A stretch of DNA of 64,000 nucleotides from Palsa-504 sp963742795 (GTDB lineage: Bacteria; Actinomycetota; Actinomycetes; Streptosporangiales; Streptosporangiaceae). Location of the stretch: NCBI GenBank assembly GCA_963742795.1, contig CAVUNL010000005.1, positions 444,766 through 508,765 on the forward strand, in the 5' to 3' direction. The position numbers and the translations under genes are program-made. Under the pieces are notes generated by a model. The model was not told the origin of the DNA. It did no database searches and was given only the letters and a program-made list of their open reading frames with translations. This document shows, piece by piece, positions 1-8,881 of the stretch (positions within the stretch are counted from its first letter, which is position 1; every line of letters starts with the position of its first letter).

Positions 1-1
1 A

Positions 2-970
2 GAGAGGCCAGGCCGACGTCGGCTGGCTTGGCTCACATCGGTTGCTTGCACGGGAGTCGTGCTGGCCGGGTGCGGGACTCAGCACGCTGGCGCCGTCGGG
101 CCGAGCAATGTCGGCCCGACCGCGGGGTCGCCGCGGCAGCGGGCGGAGGCCGACGTGGCGCGGATCATCGCGTCGTTCCCGCGGCCGCCGGGGGCGGTAC
201 GGACCGGGCTGATCGCGTCGCTGACCGTTCCGGGTGAGGGGCCGGCCGCTACTCCGGACATCGTGACCGCGACGCAATGGTGGCGCGCGCCGGGCCGGCC
301 ACAGGCGGTGCTGGCCTGGGTCCGCGCCCACGTGCCCGCGGGGTTCACGCTGGGCGGCTACGGTTCCGGGTCCTACGACCCGTCGCCGTCGGTCGCGCTG
401 CCCGAGTCGTGGATCGACCAGTTCCAGCTGGCCCCCGTGCCGGAGGTGCTGACCGAGCGCTGGCTGGTGGTGCTGGTCGTCCCCGATGGGGATCAGACCG
501 CGATCCGGGTGGACGCACAGGTCGTCTGGCTGCCGGCGCGGCCGGCCGCCGAGCGGATACCGGCGGACGCACGGGTGGTGACCATAACTCCGCTGTTCGG
601 GTACCAGGCGGACAAGAAGCTCGAGCGGCTCGACCCGGTTGTCACCGTTACCAATCCGGCCAGGGTGGCCAGGATCGCGACGGTAATCGACGAGCTGGCT
701 TTGTTCCCGGCCGGCGAGTTCAGCTGCCCGGCGGACTTCGGCGCCGAAATGATGCTTACGTTCACGACGGGCCCGGCGGGGCCGGTGGTGGCCCGGGCGA
801 CCGCGGGGTACGGCGGCTGCGGGGTGGTGTCCCTCAGCATTGGCGGGCGCAGCATGCCCGCGCTCAGCGACTACACCCACTCCGGGCAGCAGCTTCAGCA
901 GCAGGTGCTGACCATCGCCGAGGTCCGCTGGCCATACCCGCCCGGCTCGCCGCCAGGCTCCGGCAGGTAA
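2..970 (+). CDS. Lipoprotein, 5' end outside window
   Basis: The frame is open from the window edge and encodes basic residues (RRR), a hydrophobic stretch and an L-A-G-C lipobox with the lipid-modified Cys codon at 71-73. The product is therefore exported and anchored to the outer face of the membrane. The real start lies upstream of the window; the GTG at 59 sits inside the signal peptide and is not a credible start. About 300 residues follow the Cys, rich in Pro, Ala and Val, with no domain I recognise. The function is unknown. Confidence 0.7.
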   Translation, partial: ERPGRRRLAWLTSVACTGVVLAGCGTQHAGAVGPSNVGPTAGSPRQRAEADVARIIASFPRPPGAVRTGLIASLTVPGEGPAATPDIVTATQWWRAPGRPQAVLAWVRAHVPAGFTLGGYGSGSYDPSPSVALPESWIDQFQLAPVPEVLTERWLVVLVVPDGDQTAIRVDAQVVWLPARPAAERIPADARVVTITPLFGYQADKKLERLDPVVTVTNPARVARIATVIDELALFPAGEFSCPADFGAEMMLTFTTGPAGPVVARATAGYGGCGVVSLSIGGRSMPALSDYTHSGQQLQQQVLTIAEVRWPYPPGSPPGSGR

Positions 971-1185
971 GACAGACGGGCAGGCGGCGCGAGGCTGACG
1001 GCCTTGCTGGGCGCGTCACGGGGATGACGACTGTTCAACTGGCAGACACGCGATCGTCTTCGGGCAGATAACCGCATGTTCGCCCAAGCTGCGCCCGTCC
1101 CGTAATCCGCGGCCGCCCCGGGGAGCCGCCCCCGACGCCCATGTCGCAGAATGGCCCCGTCCTTCAGCCGGTAATGTCCTCAGCT

Positions 1186-1654
1186 ATGCGATCACGCGAA
1201 GAGCCTTTGTCCCGGCTCGCGGGCAGGGTCTGCGTGGTGACCGGGGCCGCGAGCGCGATCGGTCAGGCGGTCGCCGGGCGGTTCGCGAGCGAGGGCGGCG
1301 TGGTGGTCGGCGTCGACCAGGTCGAGCACGCCGTCGGCCAGCTTGCGGTGCAAGCCGATCTGGCCGACGAGGCGCAGGTCGAGGCGATGTATGAGCCACC
1401 TGGCGCGAAGCGGGGTGCGGGTGAACGCGGTGCTGTTCGGGCCGATCGACACGCCGGTCCAGCGGGCCGTCTTCGAACGCAATCCGGGGGCGCTCGACAA
1501 GCGGCTGGTGCACTGGCCGATGGGGCGTTTCGGCACGCTGGAGGAGGCGGCCGCCACGATCGCGTTCCTGGCCAGCGACGATTCGGGTTTCATCACCGCC
1601 GCGGCGCTGCCGCTCGACGGAGGCATCACCCAAGCATTCACCGTCCCGGAGTGA
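1186..1654 (+). pseudogene. Short-chain dehydrogenase (SDR), internal deletion
   Basis: The first part, from ATG 1186, encodes an SDR N-terminus with the NAD(P)-binding TGxxxxxG motif (TGAASAIG), and runs to LADEAQVEAMYE. Near 1392 the reading frame changes, and the next part encodes an SDR C-terminus (SGVRVNAVLFGPIDTP, then SGFITAAALPLDGG). The middle of the fold is missing, including the NAG motif and the catalytic YxxxK. An intact SDR is about 250 residues; only about 155 codons remain. The loss of roughly 90-100 codons cannot be a sequencing error, so this is a true pseudogene. Confidence 0.85.
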
Positions 1655-1760
1655 CGGCAACGCCGTGTCCGTTTTCCGCCAGCCCTCTCGAGCGCTAGTC
1701 AGTGACCTTCGCGGCGCGGGGTGGCGGCGTGCAGCGCGGCGGCCGTGGCCGCGTCGGCCG

Positions 1761-2039
1761 GCCTTGTTCGTGTCGGCCGTGATCACGGACTCGGTGCAGG
1801 CGGGCCGCGAGACGCTGGAGGCCTTCAGCCAGGCCAGTTACGGCATGCCGCTGGCTCAGCTGGAGACCATCCAGGCCGTCACGGCCGGCCCGCCCGAGCA
1901 TGTGGCGGCCCGGCTGCGCCAATACGCGGCCGCCGGGGTCCGCCACTTCGCCTGCCGGATCGCCACCACGAGCCTGGCCACCCAGCGGGAGCAACTGGAA
2001 CTGCTCATCAAGCTCAAGCCGATGCTCAGCGGCCGGTAA
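1761..2039 (+). pseudogene. LLM-class oxidoreductase, C-terminal fragment
   Basis: About 90 codons resemble the end of a luciferase-like (F420- or FMN-dependent) monooxygenase: a helical segment, then the typical TAGPPEHVAARLRQYAAAGVRH stretch and a closing helix. The N-terminal TIM-barrel, about 200 residues, is absent. The ORF can be read from 1665, but those first codons look non-coding. The fragment follows the deleted SDR gene and overlaps the end of the ankyrin gene on the other strand, consistent with a degraded region. Confidence 0.6.
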
Positions 2040-3570
2040 TCGTCGCCTGCTTCAGCAGGGCGGCGACCTCGGGGCTGGGCTGGTGGTCCTCGTCGGGCGA
2101 GAGGGTGACGTCCGCGGCGTTGGCGCCTGCCTCGAGCAGGGCCTGGACGGTGGCCGCCCAGTCGGGATGCGGGTTGAGGTCGCGCTGTTCGCTGCTGCCG
2201 ACGGCGGCCCACACCAGCGGGTGGCTGTCCCAGGTTTCGTCGCGGGCATCGACGTCGGCGCCGCGGTCGAGCAGCAGCCGGACCGCGCCCGCGCTGCCGG
2301 CGTAGGCGGCGGCGTGCAGCGCCGTGCCGCCGTTCTCGCCGCCGTGTGCGCCGACACCGAATCCGAGGTCGAGCATCAGGGTGAGGGCCGCGAGGTTACC
2401 GGTCTCCGCGGCGCGGATCAGCGCGGCGGCCTGCTGGGCCTCGCTGAGCCGGTCCGGCAGGCCGGGATCCTGGGCCAGCTGCTCGGTCACGGCGGCCTGG
2501 TCGGCGTGCTGGAGGGCGGCCAGGAACCGGTCGGTGCCGGTGCTGTCGTCGGCGGCGCCGTAGCGGCGCAGCAGGTCGGCCAGGTCGGCGCGGCCCTGGA
2601 GGATGGCCAGGGTATACGGCGAGCGCCCGTCGGGCCCAGGGCGGTCCGGGTCGGCGCCGTGGGCGAGCATCAGCTCGGCCAGTTCGGCCGAACACCCCGA
2701 CCGGACCACCTCGTACGCGGCCGAGGCCGGCGAGCCGTCGTCGTCGGCGTAGCGGCGGGGATCGGCGCCGGCCTCCAACAGCAGCCGTACGCCCTCGGTG
2801 TCGTGGAGGCTGACCGGCGCGGCGAGCGCCTTCTCGGCGATCCCGGCCGCGTCGGTGGCGTGGCCCAGCAGCAGCCGCAGGCTCTGGTGGTCATCACCGC
2901 CGAACCCGGCCAGGTATAGGTCGTCGTCGTCGGACATGGCGCCGCGCTCCTGCAGCAGCGCGACGACCGGCGGGTTGGCCGAGCCGGCTACCGCACAGCG
3001 CAGCGGCGTCCAGCCGCCGCGCGGCCCGCCGGTCCGGCCGTTGGGGTCGGCCCCGGCGTCCAGGATTATCCGGACCACGGCCAGCAGGCCGCCGGCCCGG
3101 GCCGGGTCGAGCCGGTGCCAGTTCGAGGCGCAGGCCGCGTGCAGGGCCGTCCAGCCGGTCCGGGCGTCGACCCGGGTGGCCAGGCCGGGGTCGCGGGCGA
3201 TCTCGGCGCGCACCCGGTCGGCGTCGCCCAGGATCAGCGCGGTGGCGAAGTTGTAGTCGGCCAGCTCCGGGGTGGCGGCCAGCATCCGGACCGCGCGCCC
3301 GGTCCAGTCGCGGATGCTGGCCTCGCAGAACATGTCGGCTTGGCGGGCCAGGTCGGTGGTGCGGGCCTCGACCACGGTCTTGAGCCGGCCCAGCTCGCGA
3401 AGCCGTACTCGCGGGCCACGGCGAGCTGCGCGCTGGCCAGGGTCTGCGTGGCGGAAACGGCGCGGACGCGGTCGGCGGCGGCGGTGTCGCCCGCCTGCGC
3501 GGCGCGTAGCAGGTCGCGGGCCTCACGGCGCAGGTGGTCCAGGCTGGGGCGGGCCGGAAGATCGGCCATG
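2026..3570 (-). pseudogene. Ankyrin-repeat protein, one frameshift near 3390
   Basis: From ATG 3570, with a clear AGGAG ribosome site 7 nt upstream, the product begins with the helical N-terminus common in actinobacterial ankyrin proteins (LRREARDLLRAAQAGD, then LASAQLAVAREYGFASW). Near 3387-3392 the frame shifts by one base; the expected continuation (GRLKTVVEARTTD) is in the next frame. The remaining 449 residues are intact and hold about eight ankyrin repeats (TALHAACAS, GADPNGR, LLLEAGADP, TALHAAAYAG). Such proteins bind other proteins; no enzyme domain is visible. A single missing base could be a sequencing error, otherwise the protein may restart at GTG 3375. Confidence 0.75.
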
Positions 3571-3723
3571 ACGTCTCCTTCACCGGCCTGCGATCCGCGC
3601 GGCAAGCCGACAAGGGAGATCGTCGGTGCGCTGCTGCCTGATCAAGCAGAGGTGGACTACGTCCTGCCCGCGGACCCGGAGGCGCCCTCTCACGCCTACC
3701 GTGAATGGTATCAGTGAGGGGAC

Positions 3724-4108
3724 CTAGCGGCCCGGGCTGATCCACACCGAGACATGCGTGGGCTCCAGGGCCCGATGCACGACAACGGCCAGGTCATCGC
3801 GGACCGACGCCACCTCGACCGCGTCTTTGATACGCGCCGCGAACGCGGCCACGGTCTGGTCGGCGTCGTACCGGGCCCGGTTGAACCGCCGGTCCACCCC
3901 GCGCTGGACCCGCCGGCGCAGCGGATTGAACAGCGCCGCCGCGGCGAGCGTGGCCGCGGCCACCGCCACCGGCGTGCGCCACCCGAACGCCTGGATGGAC
4001 AGGACCAGCGCCGTATACACCCCGACCAGCAGCCCGATGAATCAGCGCATCGAGCACCAGGGCGGCGGCCGCCAGCGCCAGCAGCAAACCGCCCAGGACC
4101 CGGGTCAC
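3724..4108 (-). pseudogene. Membrane-protein C-terminal tail, frameshifted
   Basis: Two overlapping frames join into about 128 residues: a hydrophobic helix from ATG 4108, a one-base shift near 4040, a second hydrophobic helix (PVAVAAATLAAAALF), then NPLRRRVQRGVDRRFNRARYDAD and an ending LVVVHRALEPTHVSVWI. The arrangement matches the C-terminus of a large actinobacterial multi-pass protein family in which the same basic motif follows the last helix. The rest of that protein is absent. The ATG overlaps the stop codon of the gene at 4105-4296, which encodes a paralogous tail. Confidence 0.55.
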
Positions 4109-4296
4109 GCCGGGCGGTGGTACCGGCGGCGCACGGCTCGCTGCAGGCGGCGGCGCGGCAGGTTGAACAGCAGCGCGGCGGCTACCGTCGACGCGGCTAC
4201 CGCGACGGGCGCCTGGAAGCTCAGCACCTGGGTGGCCAGTACCACCAGTGCGACATAGACCGCGGTCAGAAGTCCGGTGATCAGCATGTACCTCAT
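4105..4296 (-). CDS. Small two-helix membrane protein, paralogue of neighbour
   Basis: This 63-residue product has two hydrophobic helices (GLLTAVYVALVVLATQVL and PVAVAASTVAAALLF) followed by a basic end, NLPRRRLQRAVRRRYHRP. It lines up with the neighbouring gene at 3724-4108, which suggests tandem duplication. It stops where that family normally continues into a conserved cytoplasmic tail. The start may be ATG 4296, or ATG 4287 with GGAG better spaced. It could be a short functional protein or a remnant. Confidence 0.45.
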   Translation of the reverse strand: MRYMLITGLLTAVYVALVVLATQVLSFQAPVAVAASTVAAALLFNLPRRRLQRAVRRRYHRPA

Positions 4297-4378
4297 ACTC
4301 CGGACGCTACGTGGGCACCGTTCCGGAAGCGTTACGGCTAGGCGGGCGGCGCGTTCGTCAGGGCGTTATGGTCATCTC

Positions 4379-4921
4379 ATGCCGCGAGCTGACCGGAGCC
4401 ACGCCCTCGATCACGTCGTCGTGATCATGTTCGAGAACCGCTCGTTCGACAACCTGCTCGGCCGCCTGTACCAGCCGGGGGAGGTGGCCTCGTTCGAGTA
4501 CCGGCCATCGCCGTCTCGCCGTGGATCCCGGCGCAGACCGTGATCAACGATCAGTACCGGCACACGTCGGTCATCCGGACCCTCCGCGAACACTGGTCGC
4601 TGGGCGCGCCGCTGACCGCCCGCGACGCCGCGGCCCTGGACCTCAGCCCGGTCCTATCCCTCGACACCCCGCGGGACCCGGATGACTGGCCCGACGTCAC
4701 GCCGCGGCCGGTGCCGGCGTTCAGCCCGGCCCGCGTGCCGCTCGAAGCACGCCTGAAGGGCCTGTGCAAGGCGGTCTGCTTCCCGGTCCTGGCACTCGCG
4801 AAGGACATGGGCCTGCCCGGCGCCCGACATCGATCAGGACGAAGCCATCGGCCGCGCGGACGCCATCGCGCTCATCGACGAGGTGTTCGGGCACATGTTC
4901 CCCGGCCTGCGCGCCGGCTAG
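4379..4921 (+). pseudogene. Phosphoesterase (phospholipase C-like), centre deleted
   Basis: The start encodes LDHVVVIMFENRSFDNLLG, the metal-binding N-terminus of the phosphoesterase family that includes bacterial phospholipase C and acid phosphatases (alkaline-phosphatase superfamily). Near 4500 it jumps, in another frame, to a C-terminal segment: AVSPWIP, NDQYRHTSVIRTLREHW, then LTARDAAA. A second shift near 4815 leads to a final EVFGHMFPGLRAG and stop. Roughly 300 residues between metal-binding halves are missing, so the gene cannot make an active enzyme. Confidence 0.8.
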
Positions 4922-4931
4922 CCGCGGGAGA

Positions 4932-5543
4932 TCAGCTCATCACGATGACCGTGACGCTGAACCGGCGCTGCGGCGCGCAGGCATGGAGCGGATAGGTCTT
5001 GGGCAGCGGAAACGCCGGCTCCACCTCGTTCTTCTGCGTGAGCGCGCCCGTGCACGGAGGGCGGAGCGAAGTGATGAACACCCGTCCGGGCCGGACCCCG
5101 GCGAACGACTCGCCGGTGAGGCCCGCGATCAGGGAAAGCGCCCCGTTCGGGACGGGCTTTATCACGTCGCTGCTGGCCAGCGGCACCAGCCACCGGCTGG
5201 CAACGGTGCCGCGCAGGTACACGTCGAACCTGTCGCCGACCCTGACGCAGTAGGTCTTCCCGTTGCTGGCCAGCGTGAGGACGGCCCCCGCCGGGCGCTG
5301 GCAGCCGGACGGCGCGCCGGTACTGGCGTTCAGGGCGCCGGGCGCCTGGCTCTGCCTGGTCGACACCGCGGACGCGGACGCGTGCGCCGCGGATGCGGTC
5401 GCGGGCACCGCGGATGCGGTCGCGGGCACCGCGGACGTGGTGGGGTGCGCTGCGCCGCCGGAGGACGACGCGGTGACCGTCCCGCAACCGGCGGTCACGG
5501 CGGCCAGGAGGCACGCCGCCACCCCGCTTGACCGAAAATTCAT
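4932..5543 (-). CDS. Putative secreted lipoprotein
   Basis: The 203-residue product starts at an ATG with AGGAGG 6 nt upstream. It has a hydrophobic signal peptide ending T-A-G-C, so the Cys is the likely lipid anchor. A flexible Ala/Ser/Thr linker follows, with a short repeat (AVPATAS twice, from a 21-bp direct repeat near 5390-5440). The C-terminal 120 residues contain four Cys and alternate hydrophobic residues, suggesting a small beta-rich extracellular domain. I do not recognise the family. It reads toward the broken phosphoesterase and appears intact. Confidence 0.75.
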   Translation of the reverse strand: MNFRSSGVAACLLAAVTAGCGTVTASSSGGAAHPTTSAVPATASAVPATASAAHASASAVSTRQSQAPGALNASTGAPSGCQRPAGAVLTLASNGKTYCVRVGDRFDVYLRGTVASRWLVPLASSDVIKPVPNGALSLIAGLTGESFAGVRPGRVFITSLRPPCTGALTQKNEVEPAFPLPKTYPLHACAPQRRFSVTVIVMS

Positions 5544-5825
5544 CTGATCCTCCTCGCGTCGGCCTGAGGCCGCGCTGCCGGCCAGCCGTGTGTCAGCTGA
5601 AGATCACTTCCGCAGGTCAAGCACGGAACTTGGACGTCGGCTGGAGACGCTTGGTTCCACCGGATCGCCGGCCGGCGACTTATCACCAAAAATAATCATG
5701 TAGCAACCTCTAGTCACAAATTCCTACCGGGTTTAGGCTCGTGGCTGCTCCGAGGCCGGCGCTGTAGCGACGGACGCACTCGGGAGGGCCTGCAGCGCGC
5801 AGCAAGCCAGTAAGGAGGCTGCGCA
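5544..5825. promoter_or_regulatory. Divergent upstream region with AT-rich patch
   Basis: This 282-bp region separates the lipoprotein (minus) from the secreted protein (plus) and must hold both promoters. Around 5680-5740 the composition drops well below that of the neighbours (runs such as accaaaaataatcatg). The plus-strand gene has a strong AAGGAGG 8 nt before its ATG. I see no convincing -35/-10 pair. Confidence 0.35.
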
Positions 5826-7460
5826 ATGATGCGCGGACGACCATGGCGATGGCTCGCACTGAGTGTGGCCATCGCGACAGGCGGAGCGCTGGGCGCTACA
5901 GCGGCCAGCGCCCAGCCGGCAGCCCCAGCGGGAATCTCATCCGCCAAATCACAGGCCTGCATCACCGGGCGGGTGTTGTGTACCGAGGTGCAGGACTACT
6001 ATCACGCCTTCGGCGGCAAGTACGTGGGGCACGACGAACCGTCGGTGCTCTACTACTCGAACGTCCCCGGGGCGGGCAACAGCAACTCGTGGCAGGTGAC
6101 CCTGCCTAAGGACCCGCCGCCCTCGGTGAAGTCCGGCCGTTCCTGGAGCTTCCAGCTCACCCCGGCGTTCTGGTTCGGCATGGCCATGTGCGACACGCAG
6201 TCGTATCCGCAGGTGACGAACACCTGCTCACCGGACAGCGACTCCAACATCACCCCGCTGGCCCAGCATCCGGGCACCGCGTTCATGGAACTGCAGTTTT
6301 ACCCGCCGGGCTGGGTCAAGCAGTTCGCCGGCTCGAGCTGCGATCCGAAGGCCTGGTGCGCCGCGATGAATATCGACAGCCTGTCGGAGGACCCGATCCA
6401 CGGCACGATGCTCAACACGGCGTGCCAGAACCAGATCCTCGGCGGCACTGAGTACGTCAACTTCGCCTTCATCACGCGTTCGGGAACGCCGATCGGCCCG
6501 CCGAACCCGCTGCAGTTCGACCCGGCCACGTCAGGCAACCCGACCCGGCCCGACGTGCTGTTCATGCAGCCCGGTGACCGTATCAGCGTCAGCCTGCACG
6601 ACACGGCCCAAGGCCTGCAGGCGGTGCTTGTTGACCTGAAGAATCATAAGGTCGGCTCGATGACCGCGTCAGCAGCCAACGGTTTCGGCCAGATCCAGGC
6701 CGCGCCGACCGGCGCATCCTGCACGGAGATCCCCTACAACTTCCACCCCATGTACTCGACTTCCTCACCGCAGACGCGGGTGCCGTGGGCCGCGCATTCC
6801 TACAACATCGCGTTCGACGAGGAGATCGGCCACTTCGATTACTGCACCGCGGTAGACGCCAACGGCAACTGCACCGGCCTGGAGGGCGCGCCCGGGGACC
6901 AGGAGGCGACCGACGGCGACGACGTTGGCTGCTTCCCGGCGACCGCCTCGGTGCTGGTCAAGGTGACCGGCTGCACCGGCACCAACGTGCCCGGCTGGGA
7001 CGGGACCTCCTACCTGCCGCTCTGGCCGGACGGCAACACGACACTGCACCCGACGCCGGCCCTGTTCTCCAGCCCGCTGACGGGGCCGTCCTTCAACAAG
7101 AACTACTCCACGGCGCTGTTCGAGTCGGACACGCCGAGAAACGAGGATCCCTCGTTCGGCGGGTTCGGGATGTGTAACAGGAGCACCGGAGCAGGCTGCA
7201 CGATCGTGCCGACTACGGACGACAACCAGCCGGCCACCTTCTATCCCTTCTACTCGATCACGAGTTCCCACGGCTCCGGCGGCTGCCAGTGGTTCATCGG
7301 GAACCGGGTGCCAGGCCTGACCGCTAACGACTTCGGCGGGGTCAGCCAGTACGGCACGCTGTTCCCGCAGGAGTTCCTGATCTTCGGGGGTGGTGGCACC
7401 ACTCACTCGGTGATCGACGACTTCCAGAACAACCTCGGGACCAATCCTTGCCCGGCCTGA
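5826..7460 (+). CDS. Large secreted protein of unknown function, Cys-rich
   Basis: The 544-residue product has an N-terminal signal peptide (basic start, hydrophobic core LALSVAIATGGALGATAA, cleavage near ASA-QP), so it is exported by Sec. The mature part carries many Cys, Asn, Tyr and Trp, with landmarks such as YVGHDEPSVLYYSN, FWFGMAMCDTQSYP, MELQFYPPGW, NIDSLSEDP, VNFAFI, HDTAQGLQ, MTASAANGFGQI and IAFDEEIGHFDYC. I recall similar uncharacterised secreted proteins in soil actinobacteria and fungi, but no established function. The even disulphide-like spacing and lack of membrane anchor suggest an extracellular enzyme or binding protein. The ribosome site is AAGGAGG; a 13-bp terminator hairpin follows. 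Confidence 0.8.
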   Translation: MMRGRPWRWLALSVAIATGGALGATAASAQPAAPAGISSAKSQACITGRVLCTEVQDYYHAFGGKYVGHDEPSVLYYSNVPGAGNSNSWQVTLPKDPPPSVKSGRSWSFQLTPAFWFGMAMCDTQSYPQVTNTCSPDSDSNITPLAQHPGTAFMELQFYPPGWVKQFAGSSCDPKAWCAAMNIDSLSEDPIHGTMLNTACQNQILGGTEYVNFAFITRSGTPIGPPNPLQFDPATSGNPTRPDVLFMQPGDRISVSLHDTAQGLQAVLVDLKNHKVGSMTASAANGFGQIQAAPTGASCTEIPYNFHPMYSTSSPQTRVPWAAHSYNIAFDEEIGHFDYCTAVDANGNCTGLEGAPGDQEATDGDDVGCFPATASVLVKVTGCTGTNVPGWDGTSYLPLWPDGNTTLHPTPALFSSPLTGPSFNKNYSTALFESDTPRNEDPSFGGFGMCNRSTGAGCTIVPTTDDNQPATFYPFYSITSSHGSGGCQWFIGNRVPGLTANDFGGVSQYGTLFPQEFLIFGGGGTTHSVIDDFQNNLGTNPCPA

Positions 7461-7503
7461 CGGCGAACCGCGCGTAACGGCACGGGTCCGTCACTCGATC
7501 GCA

Positions 7504-7536
7504 CATGCCCGCCGGGTTGCTTCCCCGGCGGGCATG
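7504..7536 (+). terminator. Hairpin terminator, 13-bp stem
   Basis: CATGCCCGCCGGG at 7504-7516 pairs perfectly with 7524-7536 across a 7-nt loop. It lies 44 nt after the stop of the secreted-protein gene and before the acetyltransferase. No long T-run follows, as is common in high-GC actinobacteria. Confidence 0.8.
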
Positions 7537-7565
7537 GCGCTCTCACCGACCCGTACCATCGGCAG

Positions 7566-8081
7566 GTGGGTGAAGAGTTCACCGTCCGCGCGGCGGTCCC
7601 GGCCGACCTCCAGGCGGTGGCCGCGATCTGCGCGCACTACGTCACGACCACCGTGACGACGTTCGAGGAGGTGCCGCCCACGGTCGCGGACTGGCGGCGG
7701 CGGCTGGACGACCTGGCCGGCCGGAATCTGCCGTTCCTGGTCGCCGAGGCGGACGGCAGCGTGTGCGGCTACGCCTACGCCAGCCCGTGGCGGCCCAAGC
7801 CGGCCTACCGCCATACCGTGGAGGACACGGTGTACATCTCGCCCGCCCGGACCGGCCGCGGGCTCGGCCGCGCCCTGCTCGAGGCGTTGCTCGCCGGGTG
7901 CGAGCAGGCCGGCGCCCGGCAGGTCATCGCGGTCATCGCCGATACCGGCAGCGACGCTTCGGTCGCGCTGCACCGCCGGCTCGGCTTCGAGCAGGCGGGC
8001 CGGCTGCGCCGGGTGGGCCGTAAGCACGGGCGGTGGATCGACACCGTGCTGATGCAGCGGGACCTGGAGCCGGGCCGGTGA
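7566..8081 (+). CDS. GNAT N-acetyltransferase, PAT-like
   Basis: The 171-residue product is the usual length for the phosphinothricin/methionine-sulfone acetyltransferase branch of GNAT enzymes, which move acetyl from acetyl-CoA to an amino group in the cytoplasm. Diagnostic stretches are TVTTFEEVPPT, PFLVAEADGSVCGYAYASPWRPKPAYRHTVEDTVYISP and the acetyl-CoA loop RTGRGLGRALL, with a closing ALHRRLGFEQAG. The start is a GTG. Its TGA overlaps the GTG of the methyltransferase downstream, so the two are probably translated together. The real substrate cannot be read from sequence. Confidence 0.88.
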   Translation: MGEEFTVRAAVPADLQAVAAICAHYVTTTVTTFEEVPPTVADWRRRLDDLAGRNLPFLVAEADGSVCGYAYASPWRPKPAYRHTVEDTVYISPARTGRGLGRALLEALLAGCEQAGARQVIAVIADTGSDASVALHRRLGFEQAGRLRRVGRKHGRWIDTVLMQRDLEPGR

Positions 8082-8875
8082 GTACCCCGTTCACCGGCCA
8101 CGAGGAGCGCTGGAAGGAGCGGCTGGGGAAGCTGAGGGACGTGGTGCGCCAGGAACTCGTGGCACGCCAGCTGACCGCCGAGCTGAGACCACCGCCCGTT
8201 CGGATCATCGATCTTGGCTGCGGTCAGGGGACGCAGGCCCTCGCTCTGGCGCGGCGCGGGTATGAGGTGACCGGGGTGGATGCCTCCGCCGAACTGCTGG
8301 CCCGCTTCGAGCGGGACCTGGCCGCCGAGCCGGCCGAGGTCCGCGCCCGGGTGCGGGTCGAGCGCGGCCTGATCGAGAATTGGGCCGAACGGTCCGGGGT
8401 TTACCGCGCCGAGGCCGTGCTGTGCCACGGGGTGCTGATGTACGCCGCGGATCCCGATCCGGTGCTGCGCGCCGTCGCCGGGCTGACCGCGCCGGGCGGG
8501 ATGGCGTCCCTGCTGGTCCGCAACGGCGACGGGCTGGCCATGCGGCCCGGGCTGCTCGGCGACTGGGCGGCGTGCGCGCAGGCCCTGTCCATCTCCGGCG
8601 ACTCGGTCACCTACGCGAACCGGATCGGGGTCACCGCCCGGGCCGACCGGCTGGCCGACCTGACCGCCCGGCTGGCGGGCCACGGGCTGGACGTCGCCGC
8701 CTGGTACGGCGTGCGGGTGTTCACCGACACCGCGCCCGGCGACGCCGAACCGCCGCCGGACCTGGAGGCCCTGCTGGCCTGCGAGGAACGGGCCGGGCGC
8801 ACCGACCCCTACCGGCAGGTGGCCGCCCTGCTGCACGTGATCGCCCGGCGCCCCGGCCTGATCGCCGAGGCCTGA
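8078..8875 (+). CDS. SAM-dependent methyltransferase (CmoM/SmtA-like)
   Basis: This is a class I methyltransferase of about 265 residues. Motif I is IIDLGCGQGTQALALA, the acidic residue closing strand 2 is in VTGVDASAELL, and motif IV is near VLCHGVLMYAADPDPVL. The combination of LIENW and VLCHGVLMYA recalls CmoM/SmtA, which methylates tRNA wobble uridine derivatives, though this is only family-level. The GTG at 8078 is chosen because it overlaps the stop of the acetyltransferase by 4 nt; the longer reading from 8033 would run inside that gene. Confidence 0.8.
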   Translation: MSTPFTGHEERWKERLGKLRDVVRQELVARQLTAELRPPPVRIIDLGCGQGTQALALARRGYEVTGVDASAELLARFERDLAAEPAEVRARVRVERGLIENWAERSGVYRAEAVLCHGVLMYAADPDPVLRAVAGLTAPGGMASLLVRNGDGLAMRPGLLGDWAACAQALSISGDSVTYANRIGVTARADRLADLTARLAGHGLDVAAWYGVRVFTDTAPGDAEPPPDLEALLACEERAGRTDPYRQVAALLHVIARRPGLIAEA

Positions 8876-8881
8876 CCGGTA

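Noticed and set aside
2798..3717. Plus-strand ORFs opposite the ankyrin gene
   Set aside because: Their products are Arg/Gly/Ala-rich antisense readings with no domain; the ankyrin repeats on the minus strand are unmistakable.
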